DNA from: Stictocephala bisonia
Lineage: Eukaryota; Arthropoda; Insecta; Hemiptera; Membracidae
Assembly: GCA_035578905.1 (NCBI GenBank)
Contig: JAQJVL010000427.1
Location: 336,001 to 400,000, forward strand
Direction of reading: 5' to 3'
DNA: 64,000 nt
The number at the start of each line of letters is the position of its first letter. Within the stretch, counting starts at the first letter, position 1. The notes under the pieces are model-generated. The model worked only from the letters and a program-made list of their open reading frames with translations. It did not search any database and was not told the DNA's origin. Below are positions 26,501 to 39,001 of the stretch, one piece after another. Both the position numbers and the translations under genes were made by a program.

Positions 26501-27898
26501 AACATTGAAATAAGTTTAAAAAAACTGAAAAATGTTTTGTTTCCGTTAAATACTTGTATTTGTACTACATATATTTTATCATTATTTAAAGATTATTATT
26601 TAAATGTTTTACTTAACTCTTACCGTCATTCAAAACTTGTCATATTTTTAATAACTTTCAAACAAAGTACATTGATTTGACATTTTATATTTGAAAATTA
26701 AGTGAATAATTGAGAATTAAATGTCTAACTTATTAGTCAGAAGAGTTCCTTATCAATGAATTTTGAATGGTTTTATCATTTTGTACAGAGAACTTAAAAT
26801 TGAAAAATAATCATAGTATTTACAACTGATCAAATGACTAGAAAATTATATGTAAGAAGTTAATATTATACCTAACTAACTAATCAGTCTGTACATAATA
26901 TATATCAATGAGGAAACAATAATTTAAGTATGTAATTTACACTTCAAAAACTTTATTAAAATAGGGGGCTTATAACTCAATTCATAAATACACCTATTGA
27001 ATTATTTTTAATGAGCCAGTAATAACGAAATTTTTTAATTTGATAACAGAGGAAGTGAATTGAGAATCTACTCCTCATGTGTTATCAGTGTTTTGGCCAG
27101 TACACCCTACTTATTAAAACAAAGAAGACATACTAAAAAAAGAATCTATTTCATCAAAACCTAACTAAAATATTTATTCTCAATAATTCACGACATTTTA
27201 CGTCAATATAACTTCTATAAATCATAAACAGTCTTTAGTTATAAAAGCATGAAGTTTAGCGTTTATTTTTTTAACTAGGAAAATTCGAGATAGAGATTTT
27301 CTTATTAACAAAATGTACGCTTATTGCAGAATAAATGCAACTAAAATAATACTGTGATTGCAGAAAACATGTACTAAAAATTTAATTGAAATTAAATAAT
27401 TACAAAACAAATTCGGTAACTTTTCATTAGACCATTGAACATATGGGCATTTTGGAACTGGATCATAATGGCTTGTTAAAAATATTGATTAATAATTGTT
27501 AAAGCACCTTAACATTTTTATTGGACACATCTGCTACATAGTAACAAAAAGTAGCTTCATCGAGATGTCTTGAAACGATACGTATTGAAAACAGTCAGAT
27601 GTTCTCATCATTTGCATTTTTGAATGTTTATTTAGGAACTTATTTTAATAAAGGATCGAGACATCAATTATTCTAAGCTTTTGAATCCGTACCAAAATAA
27701 TAAATATACACATAAACACACTCACACACTGCTTATAAAAATATCAAGCATTCATGTTACCATAATCGAAAGCAACATTTAAATCAATCTTTGGCTTGTA
27801 ATACGTGGACATTATTAACGACAAAATGTCTTTATATTGTTAGCAGAGCCATGAGCAGTCCTCCTCTAGGCAACTGAACATTCAAGAGTTTATTTTAG
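23596..27898. other. AT-rich spacer, no gene seen
   Basis: Includes an A-rich run (23,748-23,780) and a TA microsatellite (24,105-24,121). A 60-codon plus frame at 24,121-24,303 (containing DTLLGNHKPSNGIFWNFLSN) has no ATG start and no known domain. Nothing else is supportable. Confidence 0.5.
24105..24121. repeat. TA microsatellite
   Basis: About eight uninterrupted TA units. Confidence 0.9.
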
Positions 27899-28024
27899 TT
27901 TGAGAAACTATCACCGAAAGTTTTAGTGCTCCTAAGTTGTGATAGTTCAATTCGTGTCCACTCGAGCGCTAGCAGTGACGGTACGTTTCCGTTGTCCTCG
28001 ACAGCTGGCAGCAGTGAGGTGTGA
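27899..28024 (+). CDS. candidate host exon, possibly 3'-terminal
   Basis: After tttattttag (a plausible 3' splice site) a plus-strand frame of 41 codons runs to TGA at 28,022. It reads FEKLSPKVLVLLSC, then the Ser-rich HSSASSDGTFPLSSTAGS, ending SSEV. G/C-ending codons (CCG, GTC, CAC, AGC, GAC, TCC) contrast with the AT-rich surroundings. It could end the protein, in which case the C-terminus SEV fits a class I PDZ-ligand pattern. Alternatively the exon could be internal and leave at GAG|GTGTGA (28,018/28,019). No family recognised. The overlapping minus-strand frames of 65-73 codons look like shadows of the raised GC. Confidence 0.4.
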   Translation, partial: FEKLSPKVLVLLSCDSSIRVHSSASSDGTFPLSSTAGSSEV

Positions 28025-28999
28025 AAGCGCACAGTAATCCTAGTAGTGTATGGGACGAGGCAGGCCAGAGATGTAGTGAGGAATTTCTCCAAGAAAAATT
28101 GGACCCTCCAACCAAGTCCTGGAACAAATGCAGAGATTTATTAGTATATGATTTTAAATTATGATCAATATTTAAATTAACCTTAATCACATGAAATGTG
28201 GAGTATGAACAGAAAATATATTTTGCGAAGAAACCTCTCTAGAATAAATAATATGTTGTAATGATGGAAAAAAAATACTAGTATTTTTATTACTGCTTGC
28301 ATCTAATAACCCTTTATATTATTATAACAAGGTTAGGGAACAGTGTACATTACTCAATAGTATGGTATTTCTAATTCCTTTTGGTTCATTTTTATTCATT
28401 GAACTCCTGCTTTTAATTTCAGAATGGTTTAAAGCAAGCAGCTAAACAAAAACAATATACGTTTCAATATGTATACACATGTTTTTTTATTAATAATACG
28501 AATTATTAGTTTCTGAAAATATATTTTAAAACAAAATAACATTATTTTGTTTAACTTTAATCTTGCTGGTCTTTTCAATGTAAATATCTTAACATTTACA
28601 TATATTGAAGATGATTCATCTTTTGGACAGTTTTTTAGCAACGTTACTGATGGTGGACTAAATATAATCGTTAAATATTAACATATTTATAGCATTTTAT
28701 TTGACTTTCATCGTATGAAATAACACGAATAATTTTTCGACTGCTTTTATCCTGGATATTTTTACTTGAACAATTTTCAACTAATAATCTACTAAGATAA
28801 GAAATTATTAATTTACGTGTAATAGATGACTTGATTTGTAATCAATGATAAGTTGAATGTATTTAAATTATATTTATGGAATATTCAAAGTATACAGCTA
28901 AGGGAAATAAGTAATTGAATAGATTTAATATATGTAAATGTTGGGCGATTATCGCACAAAACTACGTCTACTGTAACGATAAATTTTGAAATTCTCTAG
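28025..28999. other. AT-rich presumed intron or spacer
   Basis: No feature. Lies between two exon-like frames on the same strand and would be an intron or the separation between alternative last exons if these belong to one gene. Confidence 0.35.
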
Positions 29000-29178
29000 A
29001 TGAAAACTTCCAGAAAGCTGGAGGTAATGTTGTGTCCAAAGTGATCACAAACGGACCAGGTACCGGAGGCGAAGCCATTTCCCAGCTAGAAGATACCCCA
29101 AAAAAGATCAAAGGGAGAAGACGACGCGTTGATCCGGCTCCAGCGGCCCACAAAGCTATAATTTACATATCACAATGA
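29000..29178 (+). CDS. candidate host terminal exon
   Basis: Behind the acceptor-like ttttgaaattctctag (ending 28,999) a plus-strand frame of 58 codons opens at 29,002 (the bases AT at 29,000 would complete a split codon) and stops at 29,176. It encodes ENFQKAGGNVVSKVITNGPG, TGGEAISQLEDTP, the very basic KKIKGRRRR, then VDPAPAAHKA. The GC-rich codon choice and the absence of stops in an AT-rich region favour real coding. The basic cluster could be a nuclear localisation or membrane-proximal signal. No start codon, so earlier exons must lie upstream, perhaps 27,899-28,018. A GC-rich segment follows the stop (29,180-29,280), perhaps 3' UTR. Confidence 0.45.
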
Positions 29179-29280
29179 GTTTGACCCCGTCCCTTCGTTC
29201 CTTGTGCACCACACCGCTCGGCCTGCTTTCCTCACTTCCCTTCACCACTACAGCTAATTTCGCACACCACGTTATTCATT

Positions 29281-30611
29281 ATCTTAGTTAATGCAGGCTA
29301 TTTCAGAGAGTTAATTACCATTTCATAAATTCTTGTATGCGTATTTTTGAAAATGTAAGTTCATAAGTAGATGTATATAATTTATTCATTACACATTAGG
29401 CCTATATTTTTAAACCAGTAGCACCCTACAAGGCAACTTAATCTGCCATGGATACGTAAGATTTGTTACGAGGTTTTTATATAAGATCTAAGTCCACAAG
29501 ACTCGATATCTTTTGTTGAATACGTTTATACATATAAGACCGGTTATCATTCATTCATCTATTCATCCTCCCTACATATTAGATAATCCTACTAGAAGGC
29601 CCTCAACACTCTCTTGATACTCATGAAACTAAATGATGTAGATAAAAAATCTAAGTTTGTGTGCTTGGAGGGTGTGTTTGTCATTACGAAAAATTAAATT
29701 GAAATGAAAAACTAAACGTAGACATGGTTAACTTTAATTCCAGTTAGCTGTTTGCCTGATCAAGAAAATAAACATGGTCATTCTGATAAATTTATGTCGT
29801 TAATGTGGTTTAAATAGCATTTAGACAAAAACTAAAAAGTACTTTTCTCCTCCATGATTCTTTTTTCTTTGCTAACATTCCTAATATTCCTAATTTTCCT
29901 AATATTCCTAACATTTTGATTATTTCGAGTGAAATATGGTCTCTAGGAACGTTTCTTCGAACGCTTCACATAATAAAGAGAAAATATTATTAGCCATAAG
30001 TTGAAGCAATAGTCATACACTGCTTCTAAGGTTTTTGATTTTAAGTAATACTTGTGTTTCTAATTTAAGGAATGTCAAATAGAATTTTCCAGAGTTTAAT
30101 ATTATTTTCATTTCCCTAGTTCCGAGCCGTTTTTTTTTTTGTTTTTTTTTTTTTTTACATGTTTTACAAAACAATATTCTCATTATTTAATACTTGTGAA
30201 TAAGGTCCTTTTGGGAAAATGTTAAGTCCTTCATTACTGAACAATCCAATGATATGACAAATGACATCGTTCGTCCTTATTGGTATCTCATTAGTTGGAC
30301 CATATAGACTGATGTTTTTAGACAGCTAGTACTACGCACTCGTCAATCCAGGAGGTCTGTTTAAAGCGATTACTCCCGGACATTAAATAATTGGTGTCAA
30401 TTGACATGGAGCCGCCTCATTCGTAATGTGACCTATGTAGCCGGTCTTTGATATAGGCACGTGGAGGGACGGAACAAGATAGGTAACACATTTGTAGAAC
30501 ACTTCTTTAAACACCATTGATCAAACACGTTTTTACTGAAAGAGTAGTGGTAAGTGAAAAATTGGCCATTATCCTCCACAGTTCACTTGCAAAGTATCAA
30601 AAGGAAATTAA
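29281..30611. other. spacer, no gene seen
   Basis: Contains T-rich runs at 30,130-30,158. A moderately GC-richer stretch at 30,320-30,480 is unexplained. Confidence 0.5.
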
Positions 30612-31165
30612 AAAATGTTTTATTTAACCAGATGAAGTTAGAGCTAAATAGCCCTCTTTGAAACTTTGAAGACCAACAATATAAGAGTCTGTGACGTAAT
30701 CGCCATATCGGATTTATTCTCTTAAGTGCAATGTTAAAAGCAGAAAAACACTACGGTAAATTTTTACATCGTTTGAAAGAGTATAGACGTTACTATATAA
30801 TCCATTTTTCAAGTTGTTGATTGTATTTCAACGAACAATAAATAAACTAAAGTTAAATAGTTTTCTGTTTAGCACAAACAAGTGTTTTCTTAACTTTAAA
30901 GTGGAGACTCGAGTAACTTTTACGATCTTTAAACAAAGTAAAAATTACAATTTTTTGTCAAATAATGAAGTAGCAGTGTTGTTCCGATTTAAAATTCCTC
31001 ATAGGGAATAAATCCAGTGTGGTGACAACCTAGAATGACATCCCAACCAACACCAGTGTCCGGGCAGGTGAGCTCTGTCCTCCCTCACTGGTCACCTATC
31101 CAAGGAACAGCCACTCTCGATGATGCTTGATGCCATATTATTAGTACCCTCTTATAATGTTGTCG
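30612..31165 (-). mobile_element. 5S rRNA-derived SINE (family B), copy 1, interrupted
   Basis: Read on the minus strand, 31,130 to 31,060 gives a stretch like the internal promoter half of 5S rRNA: CATCAAGCATCATCG (box A-like), GTGGCTGT, then TTGGATAGGTGACC (box C-like; 5S has TTGGATGGGTGACC). The SINE tail lies at 30,690-30,612 (minus: CTATTTAGCTCTAAC, then TCTGGTTAAATAAAACATT). In copy 2 the two parts are about 30 bp apart; here some 330 bp separate them, so a later insertion (about 30,690-31,030) probably split this copy. Confidence 0.6.
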
Positions 31166-32400
31166 TAACTGTACTAATATGTTTGTCAGACCTTAGTTAA
31201 TACAACCAGGATAATATGATCATTTCATTCAGTTGTATTATAAACTGAACATCTTCTTAGATCGTATTAAACACAATTAATTATACGGGCGTACATTTTG
31301 TTTTTAAGATAGTATAATCACATCTATAATTCAAAGACACTTTAAATTATGTTGTATGTGGCTACCATTAAACACAGTTTTAGAAAATAATTAAAAATAT
31401 TGAAAATAAACGAAATTTTATGAAAAAATTATTACAGTATAAATTAATCCCTGAAGTATTTTAGGGAAACTTTTTTAATGTTTCACTACAAATAAGTACA
31501 GTAATTTTATTGTTTTCAATTGTTTAAATTTTTAAATAGGCCTAGATTGTTATTACTTTAACAGTGATAAATAGCTAATGTTTAAACAGTGATAAATAAC
31601 TGCAGTCCGACATCCCTCAATTTCCTTTTTTCTTTCTAGTTTTCTTTTCTAAACTTATTGACGGAAAGTATGTTCACTAATCTTTTTGAAATTGGGTGTC
31701 AATGTAGTTTCTCCACATACCAATACTTAATTAGATGTATCATTTCCCCTACTGTTTCAAAACTAAACTAAACATGTTAATAATAAAAAATACACAAGAA
31801 TTATAATTTTAGTTAATAACATAAACTAATTTTAACAGATTAAATATTATGGTTATTTATATTAATTAAAATATTTAGATAATTTATTTATAGAAAGATA
31901 ATATAGGATTTATTTACGAAGTTTTCTTTATTATATAATAAATCACTGGAAAACATTTTATTTTAATAAATAATAAAAATGTCAATTTTAGAAAAATCAA
32001 TGTTTTTTTAGTATAACAATATGTTTAAATAAAATAGTTTTGAAATTGATAAAAGGCAAGGACTTTATTTAAAATACATATACTGTATGGGTTTCTGGAA
32101 TGTATCGTGTAAAACAAATCCGCAAAACAAGTTTTCACTGATTTTTAAATAATATTTCGTCCTTTTCGAAAGTAAAACTGCATAAAATGTATGTTCTATG
32201 TTTAATATAATAAAAATATAACACTTAAAGGATAAATTAATTTTTAAATAACCATAATATATATTTTTCAAAAGGTTTTTCCAGTAATTTTCGTTAATAC
32301 AAATAAATGCTTAATGAACGAGAATAAATTAGGTTATTCACTAATTTTACAAACCTGTAACTTTTATATACATTATGTTTTTATATACATTATGTTTTTA
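31166..32400. other. AT-rich spacer, no gene seen
   Basis: Nothing recognisable; the one minus-strand frame of 68 codons (32,065-32,271) is Phe/Tyr/Lys-rich and typical of AT-rich chance frames. Confidence 0.6.
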
Positions 32401-32496
32401 CCATACACGTACATTGGAACTGACCCACCCACCCACCCATACACGTACATTGGAACTGACCCACCCGCCCACCCATACACGTACATTGGCACTGCC
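32401..32496 (-). repeat. 36 bp CACCC minisatellite, locus 1
   Basis: Units begin CCATACACGTACATTGG at 32,401, 32,437 and 32,473, exactly 36 bp apart, each followed by (A)CTGACCCACCC. C-rich strand on top. Member of the dispersed family also at 37.3, 42.9, 43.3, 45.1, 49.4, 56.6, 58.3, 59.3, 60.2 and 61.1 kb. A 65-codon frame here is just the repeat in translation. Confidence 0.9.
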
Positions 32497-35400
32497 TCGG
32501 TTATTTTATAAAATAACATGTTTGTACAAAAATATAATTTAAAGTTAAAGATAGTTTCATAAACTTTCGTTAGGTAGTTAATAGATGTTGCCCCTCAATG
32601 GCTCGGGTTGCCTGAACACCTAACGATAACCCTCCCGTCTTTAACTTTACGATTGTCTACATGGCTGCACCACAATCAGCTGCCCATTTACCCGCCACTC
32701 GGCTCAAATTACGGCTTCTCACCTGTATACCCTCTACAGAGACCGACCGTATGATCTTAGTAATGAATTTGGGATGGTTTTACAGTTATTTTACAAGCAT
32801 CATCTTGATTATGTTAGCAGCCTTTTGTAAAGAATTTTGAGGCTTATGTATGTATACCAGTAGTACATAATAGGTTTCCTTTTTTTCATTTGATTTGTCC
32901 TGGTTTAATGTTAGGTTGGATAGCTAGATATCAGTATCATCATCAATTCATAAGGGAAATGAATGAAGTACTTATCATTATGTTAGAAGAGACAAGGCAT
33001 CAGAAACGTATCTAGGATGATAAGTCCACCAACACTCTGCAGTAATAAACAAATATGAGACATTATGCTAATGTTTTTTGTCACATAGGTGAGTAGAGAC
33101 TGATTAATCTTTCTATAGTTTGCTGATGACATATATATCATAATATATACTAATAACTCCTGGCTTAGTGCCCTCTAACACAACGTAACATTTGAAATAT
33201 CTACCAGTAATATTAGAAGTACTAGGGTCACCTTCACGCTTCGCGTGCCGACCACGACACTCGGTTAATAAAAGGTTAACTATAAAACATAAAATCACGA
33301 AAATAAATGTACTTACAGTATCTCACTCACATTTATTAGTATAAACACCAAATTTTATTACTTAGCCTATTTAAAACCTGTCAATTAATTTGTTTTCGAG
33401 CGAAAACGTTGTGAGCGAATAAGAATAAAAGCTCACAACGTTTCCCGTTTTAACATTTTGAAAGACCTAACCTCTTTAATATTACAAACACCACTTTTAA
33501 CACTCGAACAGCTGTCAACACTTTTTAAAATAATTATTTACATTTGAACAACTTTCACTTTTCGATCTACTAAAATCATTCTCCATGTTATTTTTATGGC
33601 ATAAAAACGTACGTCATGGGCTTCCCTGGCCTTCAGGGTGAAACTATTGGAGAATTAAGATCTTAATGCACAACTACAAACACAGGAAAATTTGCTGACA
33701 CTTCAACCGTTTAAATTGGTTAATAAATAAAGGAAAATTTGCGTTGACAAAAAAATTCTTTAAGTATTATACATAAGGATATACGTCATGTGAACACTCG
33801 TTGGTAAAAATTACAATGTTTTGTAAGAGCGATCTTCTACGAGCAGATTGCATAAGACAGCCATATATTTACTCATGAGTAAATCGAGTAAATTTTATCA
33901 GGATAATCTTAGAACTTAGGTTTAAGCGACCGGTATCATAACTAGAATCTATATTTTCTGGTGACAACCACGACAAGGTACTATCTACATTATGTACAAG
34001 TTAAAAGACGTTTCCCCCATGATTCGATGTGGCATCCTCAGTGGTATTGAGATACGTCTGGTTATCTTTTACTTAATGTACCTAGTATCTTAACGAGGTT
34101 GTCACCGTAAAATATATATTCTAGTTTATCAGGATACTTTCAAACTGAAGTCATTAACTGAATGTTATGCTTACTGTAATAGTGTTTCTATATTCATTAG
34201 GTCGTAAGGTGCATAGACACAATATAACAAATAAAATATTTTTCATTTTATATTAACGGGTTTAAACGTTATTTTGGTATACAAATTATTATTCGTATTT
34301 TAATGTATTTTATTTTGTTTATATATTTAGAATTTTGCACTTTGCTATTGATAGTTTTGTGATATTAATGATATACATAATGATATAAATATGACACAAA
34401 TGTCAAAAGTAAGTCGTCAATTGCGTAAATATTATAAATTATATATATATATTTCAATATTAATAAAATAACACATTTAGGTTAGGTTTAACAAAGTTAT
34501 TTGTCCAAAGACTAATCGCGATTTACGTTAAATTAACGAGACAGTAATATAAAAACACTATTAACAAATTTAAAATAAATGTTGAAAACCTATACATTAT
34601 TAAAAAGGTCAATAAATATACAAAGCTGGATATAAATAATTTTATAATAATAAAAGAGTGTATGAACATTAATGATGGTAAATAGTGATAGGATAAAGTT
34701 ATAGCAACAGTACTTTGTAAGTATTGAACTAAACTGTCATATGGTCGTGTCATTAGTTTTACTAAGAAATGTTTACTCGTAATTTCCCCAAATAATTATA
34801 AAATATGGAGATTCAGGCTTTAACTCAAAATTCGTACTGCTCAAATATATACTTCAAATCATAAAATAAATGTAAACTGTAGGTTTAAAATATTTGTACA
34901 TTATAAACTAAGTTTATTTGACATCCTCATTGAAATCAATATGGGTATTTTATCTAATTGCTCATATTTCTCTAAGGTTTGCTTAAAATATTTAATTGGC
35001 GGACTGTACTTTGTTTCCATATTACATATTTTAGGTTTATATCATTAGAATATGATTATTTGCCATATCCTTGGAGAAAACTATTTTAATATCATGACTA
35101 TTACAAATACACATTTTATTTAGATTTATCATAATTTTACATATGATCGAATGGCCTTAAAAAAAAAATCTTAAGACCAACATTTCTCCATTATCCTGAA
35201 TCGAATTAACTTTACAAATTCCCGTTCACACAAATTAAAATCTCCATTAGGCATTATAAATTATTCTTAGGCCAGTGTTTTGTAAATAATTATTTTTGTA
35301 TTCTGGTTAATTACTTATGGTATACGAACACTAAAACCCACCGAAACTGTGGGTTCCCAAACTCTTTTGGTGGTGTACCACTTAATAAAGTCGCTTCAGG

Positions 35401-37269
35401 ATCACATAAACTACTTAAAAAACGCGATGAACTATATAAATACACACATGTTTATTTATATAGTTTTAATGTTTAATATATTTATATTAAAAGTACTTAT
35501 GTGTTTATTTATACATAATTATATTATTTATTAATTAATTTTTATTATAGATATAAATTATGTAACATTATTTTCGAAGAATATCTGTAATCTGTAAGCG
35601 TCACAAAGTGGTGAGGCAGCTCCACTACAACCGTGCTTCTACCTTACGTAGGTCGCCGTCCTAAAGCTGAGACGTAACACCTCCCAGGGTTCCTTGTACC
35701 ACTCAAACTGTAGTACCCAGGGTTTAGAGTTACCACAGTTTGAGAACCGCTGACCTAGACCACAAACAATCACAATATACAAAAAGACAGTTTCTACGGA
35801 AGTCAAATGTTTCTGTAGAGCTAAAATATGTGGGTCCAGTAGCATAAGTTCTTTCTGCATACTACAGGAATTTCCAGGTGTAGGTTGATTTCCTGGCATA
35901 GACTATGGATCATTAACAATAGGAGTGAGGCCTATACAGTAGCTAGGGGCGTGCCTATGAAACAATAGGAGGGAAGCAGCTGGGTGGGGTTCGGCCGTCG
36001 GTGTGGAGGGCTACCGGCCGGCCGAGATACAAAACAACCTCGGCTCCACACAGAAGAAATATTTGTATAGTATATTTCAAATATAGTTAGTTACTTTCAT
36101 AATTATAATTATATGATGCCACTGTAAATATTTCCAAGTTTTACATAGACACAATCCAAAAAAATTAAAATAAAAGCTAATTGGCAGGAGTATTGATAAG
36201 AATTATTAAAATTCTTGATAGTATTACTTTTACTATATATATATTATGTGTGCGTAATTTATTATGAATGTAACAACTAATTACAGTATTTTATTATTTA
36301 CTTGATTATAGTTAAATATACAGCATTGCTTTTTCATGGAACTAGTCTATAACATATATCAATTATGTCCTTCAAAGAACTGGTGATTAAAAAATATATA
36401 TGTATAACATTGGCTGAAAACCAATCTGTGTTTTTATAAAATCAAAGTCACAGCTAAAATTGTGGGCATTTATACAGAATTAAACATGTACTCTACATCA
36501 ATCATCAGTGTCATAAATACTAGGCCTATAGGAATACTAGACAAATATAACCGTTGGTCTTTTTATCTGCTACAAATAACATATACTACCCAGTTTTATT
36601 CATCTTGAATACAATAATTGTATTATTATTTTCTTACTATTAACATAATTTTAAAATATTTAACGCATTAACTCACATTCAAATTTCCATTACTAAGTAT
36701 AGTCAGGTTTATGCAACTGTCATAGGTTTTTAAGGAATTTTCAAAATATAATTTCCAATAATTAGGTCAACTTAATCACCTGAGAGCAAAAATAAATTAT
36801 AAAATCCAAACTAAGAATGTTTGTAAATTTTAATGGAATATGCCTGTAGTTATCCTATATTGTCATATAAATTTAAAGTAATCAATTTCACTGCATTTGC
36901 AGGTATCTCTGGTCTGAATTTGGTTAATTTGATTGGTTTAAATCGATCAGCATAATATATTTATATTTTTGCACTTTTATGGCAGTAGATCTATGTTGTG
37001 TGACGTTCACTTACCTAATATGTATAATCACGGATTATGCTAATTAAGAAATTAGTTTGAAATAGTTTGAAAAAAATAGGTTGTTAAATAACTTAATATA
37101 TTATTCATGCAAAGTTTTTTGAATTTTAAAATAAATCCGTGTTTAATTTTACTAAAGTCAAATTAGTAAATAATGTTACTACTTTTATATATTTTACTAA
37201 GTTTGGTGACTTTAACGTTTTATGTCTTTCAAACATAACCTACCTATACTGTTTTGAGGATATATTATC
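32497..37269. other. spacer, no supported gene
   Basis: Holds a perfect hairpin (33,404-33,443), a GC-richer patch (32,580-32,760) with a 76-codon plus frame lacking an ATG start, and another GC-rich patch (35,930-36,050) that can fold on itself (ccgag/ctcgg nested in gtgtgg/ccacac). Otherwise AT-rich. Confidence 0.45.
33404..33443. repeat. perfect 13 bp-arm hairpin
   Basis: Arm AAACGTTGTGAGC (33,404-33,416), a 14 nt AT-rich loop, then GCTCACAACGTTT (33,431-33,443). Could act as a cruciform or be the end-to-end remnant of a small inverted-repeat element. Confidence 0.85.
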
Positions 37270-37345
37270 ACCCAAACGCCCATACACGTACGATGGTGAT
37301 GGCCGTCACCCCACACATACAGTTGAATACCCTTCCACCCACCCT
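37270..37345 (-). repeat. 36 bp CACCC minisatellite, locus 2 (degenerate)
   Basis: CCATACACGTACGATGGTGA followed by CACCCCACACATACAGTTG and CCACCCACCC: about two diverged units, C-rich strand on top. Confidence 0.65.
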
Positions 37346-38047
37346 TCATCGGACGACTTGATGGTATTGGCCTTATTGAATGTACAACCATGTAAACAAA
37401 TAGATAATGCATACTGTAAAAAAGATGTTTAATGGAAACTTCTCTTTTAATTGCACGTGTGTAATTTGTAGATATTCCAAAGTAAAATATTATAGAGTGC
37501 TACTGAAAGCCTCGACTAATTAAAAGTCCCGCCACTCTAAGGGATGCACGTGCATGTGCTATCTGTTTTATGAATGGATGGATAACCACTTCAATTAACT
37601 ATTTGTCAACAATATTATTCCTCTGAAATGGTTCTGTAAAAGTGCAAGGTTAAAATTGGTCATGGTTAGTTAATTTAACTGAATCCAGACATTTCAGTGG
37701 TAGCAATTATTGGCGTTGGTGGTTATACTAGAAAAGTTTCTATCGGTTACACGTAATGGACAAATAAGAGCGAGTAAATATAGTGGTTCGTACATGAATT
37801 GCCGTAAAAGGTGCTTCCACTGGAAAGTTTTCAGTACCTGAGGTAATGGCTACATAATATTCAGACAATATACTGTGAGAATCATCAATATAAATAACTC
37901 TAGTTTGGCGTTTCTGGCAGGTATCTATTTTCCATGTTTGAACATGAATTGCATATACATATTTGCATTAATTTTATGTCAGTAGTCTAGAATAAAACAC
38001 CTCACTTATATATACTGTATATGTATACATTAAAGAAAGGTTATATA
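37346..38047. other. spacer, no gene seen
   Basis: No feature identified before the MITE candidate. Confidence 0.5.
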
Positions 38048-38491
38048 CTGGGTGAAAACAATGTGGAAACGCTTTCACAACTTTTGTTTGACTTCACTTG
38101 TAAAAATGACATTTTGTACATGATCTTGTTTACAAAGATCATACTTTTTGACGCAATTTGCGATATTTAATCTTTTCTGGGGGATGGTTAACGAGGAGTT
38201 TACAAAAATCTTCAATGTAATCCTAGATCGAGTTTGGTATCAAATAAAAGGTCTATTAAAGAAAAATTATTTGCCGCAAACCGGACTTAGGAAGGTTTAT
38301 CTTTCCCACAGTAGCAGTCATTTTAATTTCAATGTAACCAATTTCAACAATATTATTTCGCCACTATTTAACGTCTACAAGTAAATTATTCTGATTAAAA
38401 ACTATACTTCGAAACACAATTATTCACAAAAATTTAACTATCCATGGAAAAAATTACGTTGTTGTGAAAGTGTTTCCATATTTTTCCATAC
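38048..38491. mobile_element. mariner-like MITE candidate
   Basis: Bounded by inverted repeats. The left end CTGGGTGAAAACAATG runs into TGGAAACGCTTTCACAAC (38,064-38,081), and its near-complement GTTGTGAAAGTGTTTCCA lies at 38,461-38,478, followed by a weaker match out to 38,491. TA dinucleotides flank both ends (38,046-38,047 and 38,492-38,493), the Tc1/mariner-type duplication. The 444 bp interior holds a 78-codon frame (38,148-38,384) unlike a mariner transposase, so the element is probably non-autonomous. Confidence 0.6.
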
Positions 38492-38720
38492 TATATAAAC
38501 AGTCGTTAGAAAAAAAACACTACCACTCTAAGTTTATTTTCGGACAATCATCGTTATGCTAAAACATGTATGGAAATGTACCTTAAATAAAGCAGATTAA
38601 CAATACAGTTACATTTGTCACTAAATATCTTCCAACTACTTTCAGTACAAATGTTAATATAACTTTTAGATTTCTAAATATAACTAATTGTTTAAGACAA
38701 CTAAGGTTTACGATTTAATG

Positions 38721-38851
38721 CATGTCAGTTATCACCAATTGCACAGTTATCACCAGGCATGTCAGTTATCACCAATTGCACAGTTATCACCAGGCATGTC
38801 AGTTATCACCAATTGCACAGTTATCACCAGGCATGTCAGTTATCACCAATT
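38721..38851. repeat. 37 bp minisatellite beside the DUF7869-type transposon
   Basis: Units beginning CATGTCAGTTATCACCAATT start at 38,721, 38,758, 38,795 and 38,832, exactly 37 bp apart, identical by eye. Each holds two copies of CAGTTATCACCA, so the unit is an imperfect dimer. The last unit is cut in its AATT by the neighbouring transposon end. Confidence 0.9.
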
Positions 38852-38881
38852 GTATCGCTTATTTGAGAAATGGCATAAGTC
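38852..38881 (+). repeat. left terminal inverted repeat of the 1.8 kb transposon
   Basis: Starts GTATCGCTTATTTGAGAAAT; pairs with 40,632-40,661. Confidence 0.8.
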
Positions 38882-39001
38882 AATTTTAGGCCATATTGAG
38901 TTATTAGTGGTTTTGCATTCTTTGCATGTAAATACACCTTTTAGTGTAGAAACAACATAAGTAAGCCATTTCTAATGTAATACAATAGCTACTTCAATTT
39001 T

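Noticed and set aside
32580..32810. A plus-strand frame with NDNPPVF, the linker motif of cadherin repeats
   Set aside because: A stop lies just before the motif and what follows lacks the other cadherin residues, so the seven-residue match is probably chance.
33113..33180. FADD-like motif suggesting another reverse transcriptase
   Set aside because: Only four residues match, a stop follows within 20 codons and no flanking RT motif is seen.
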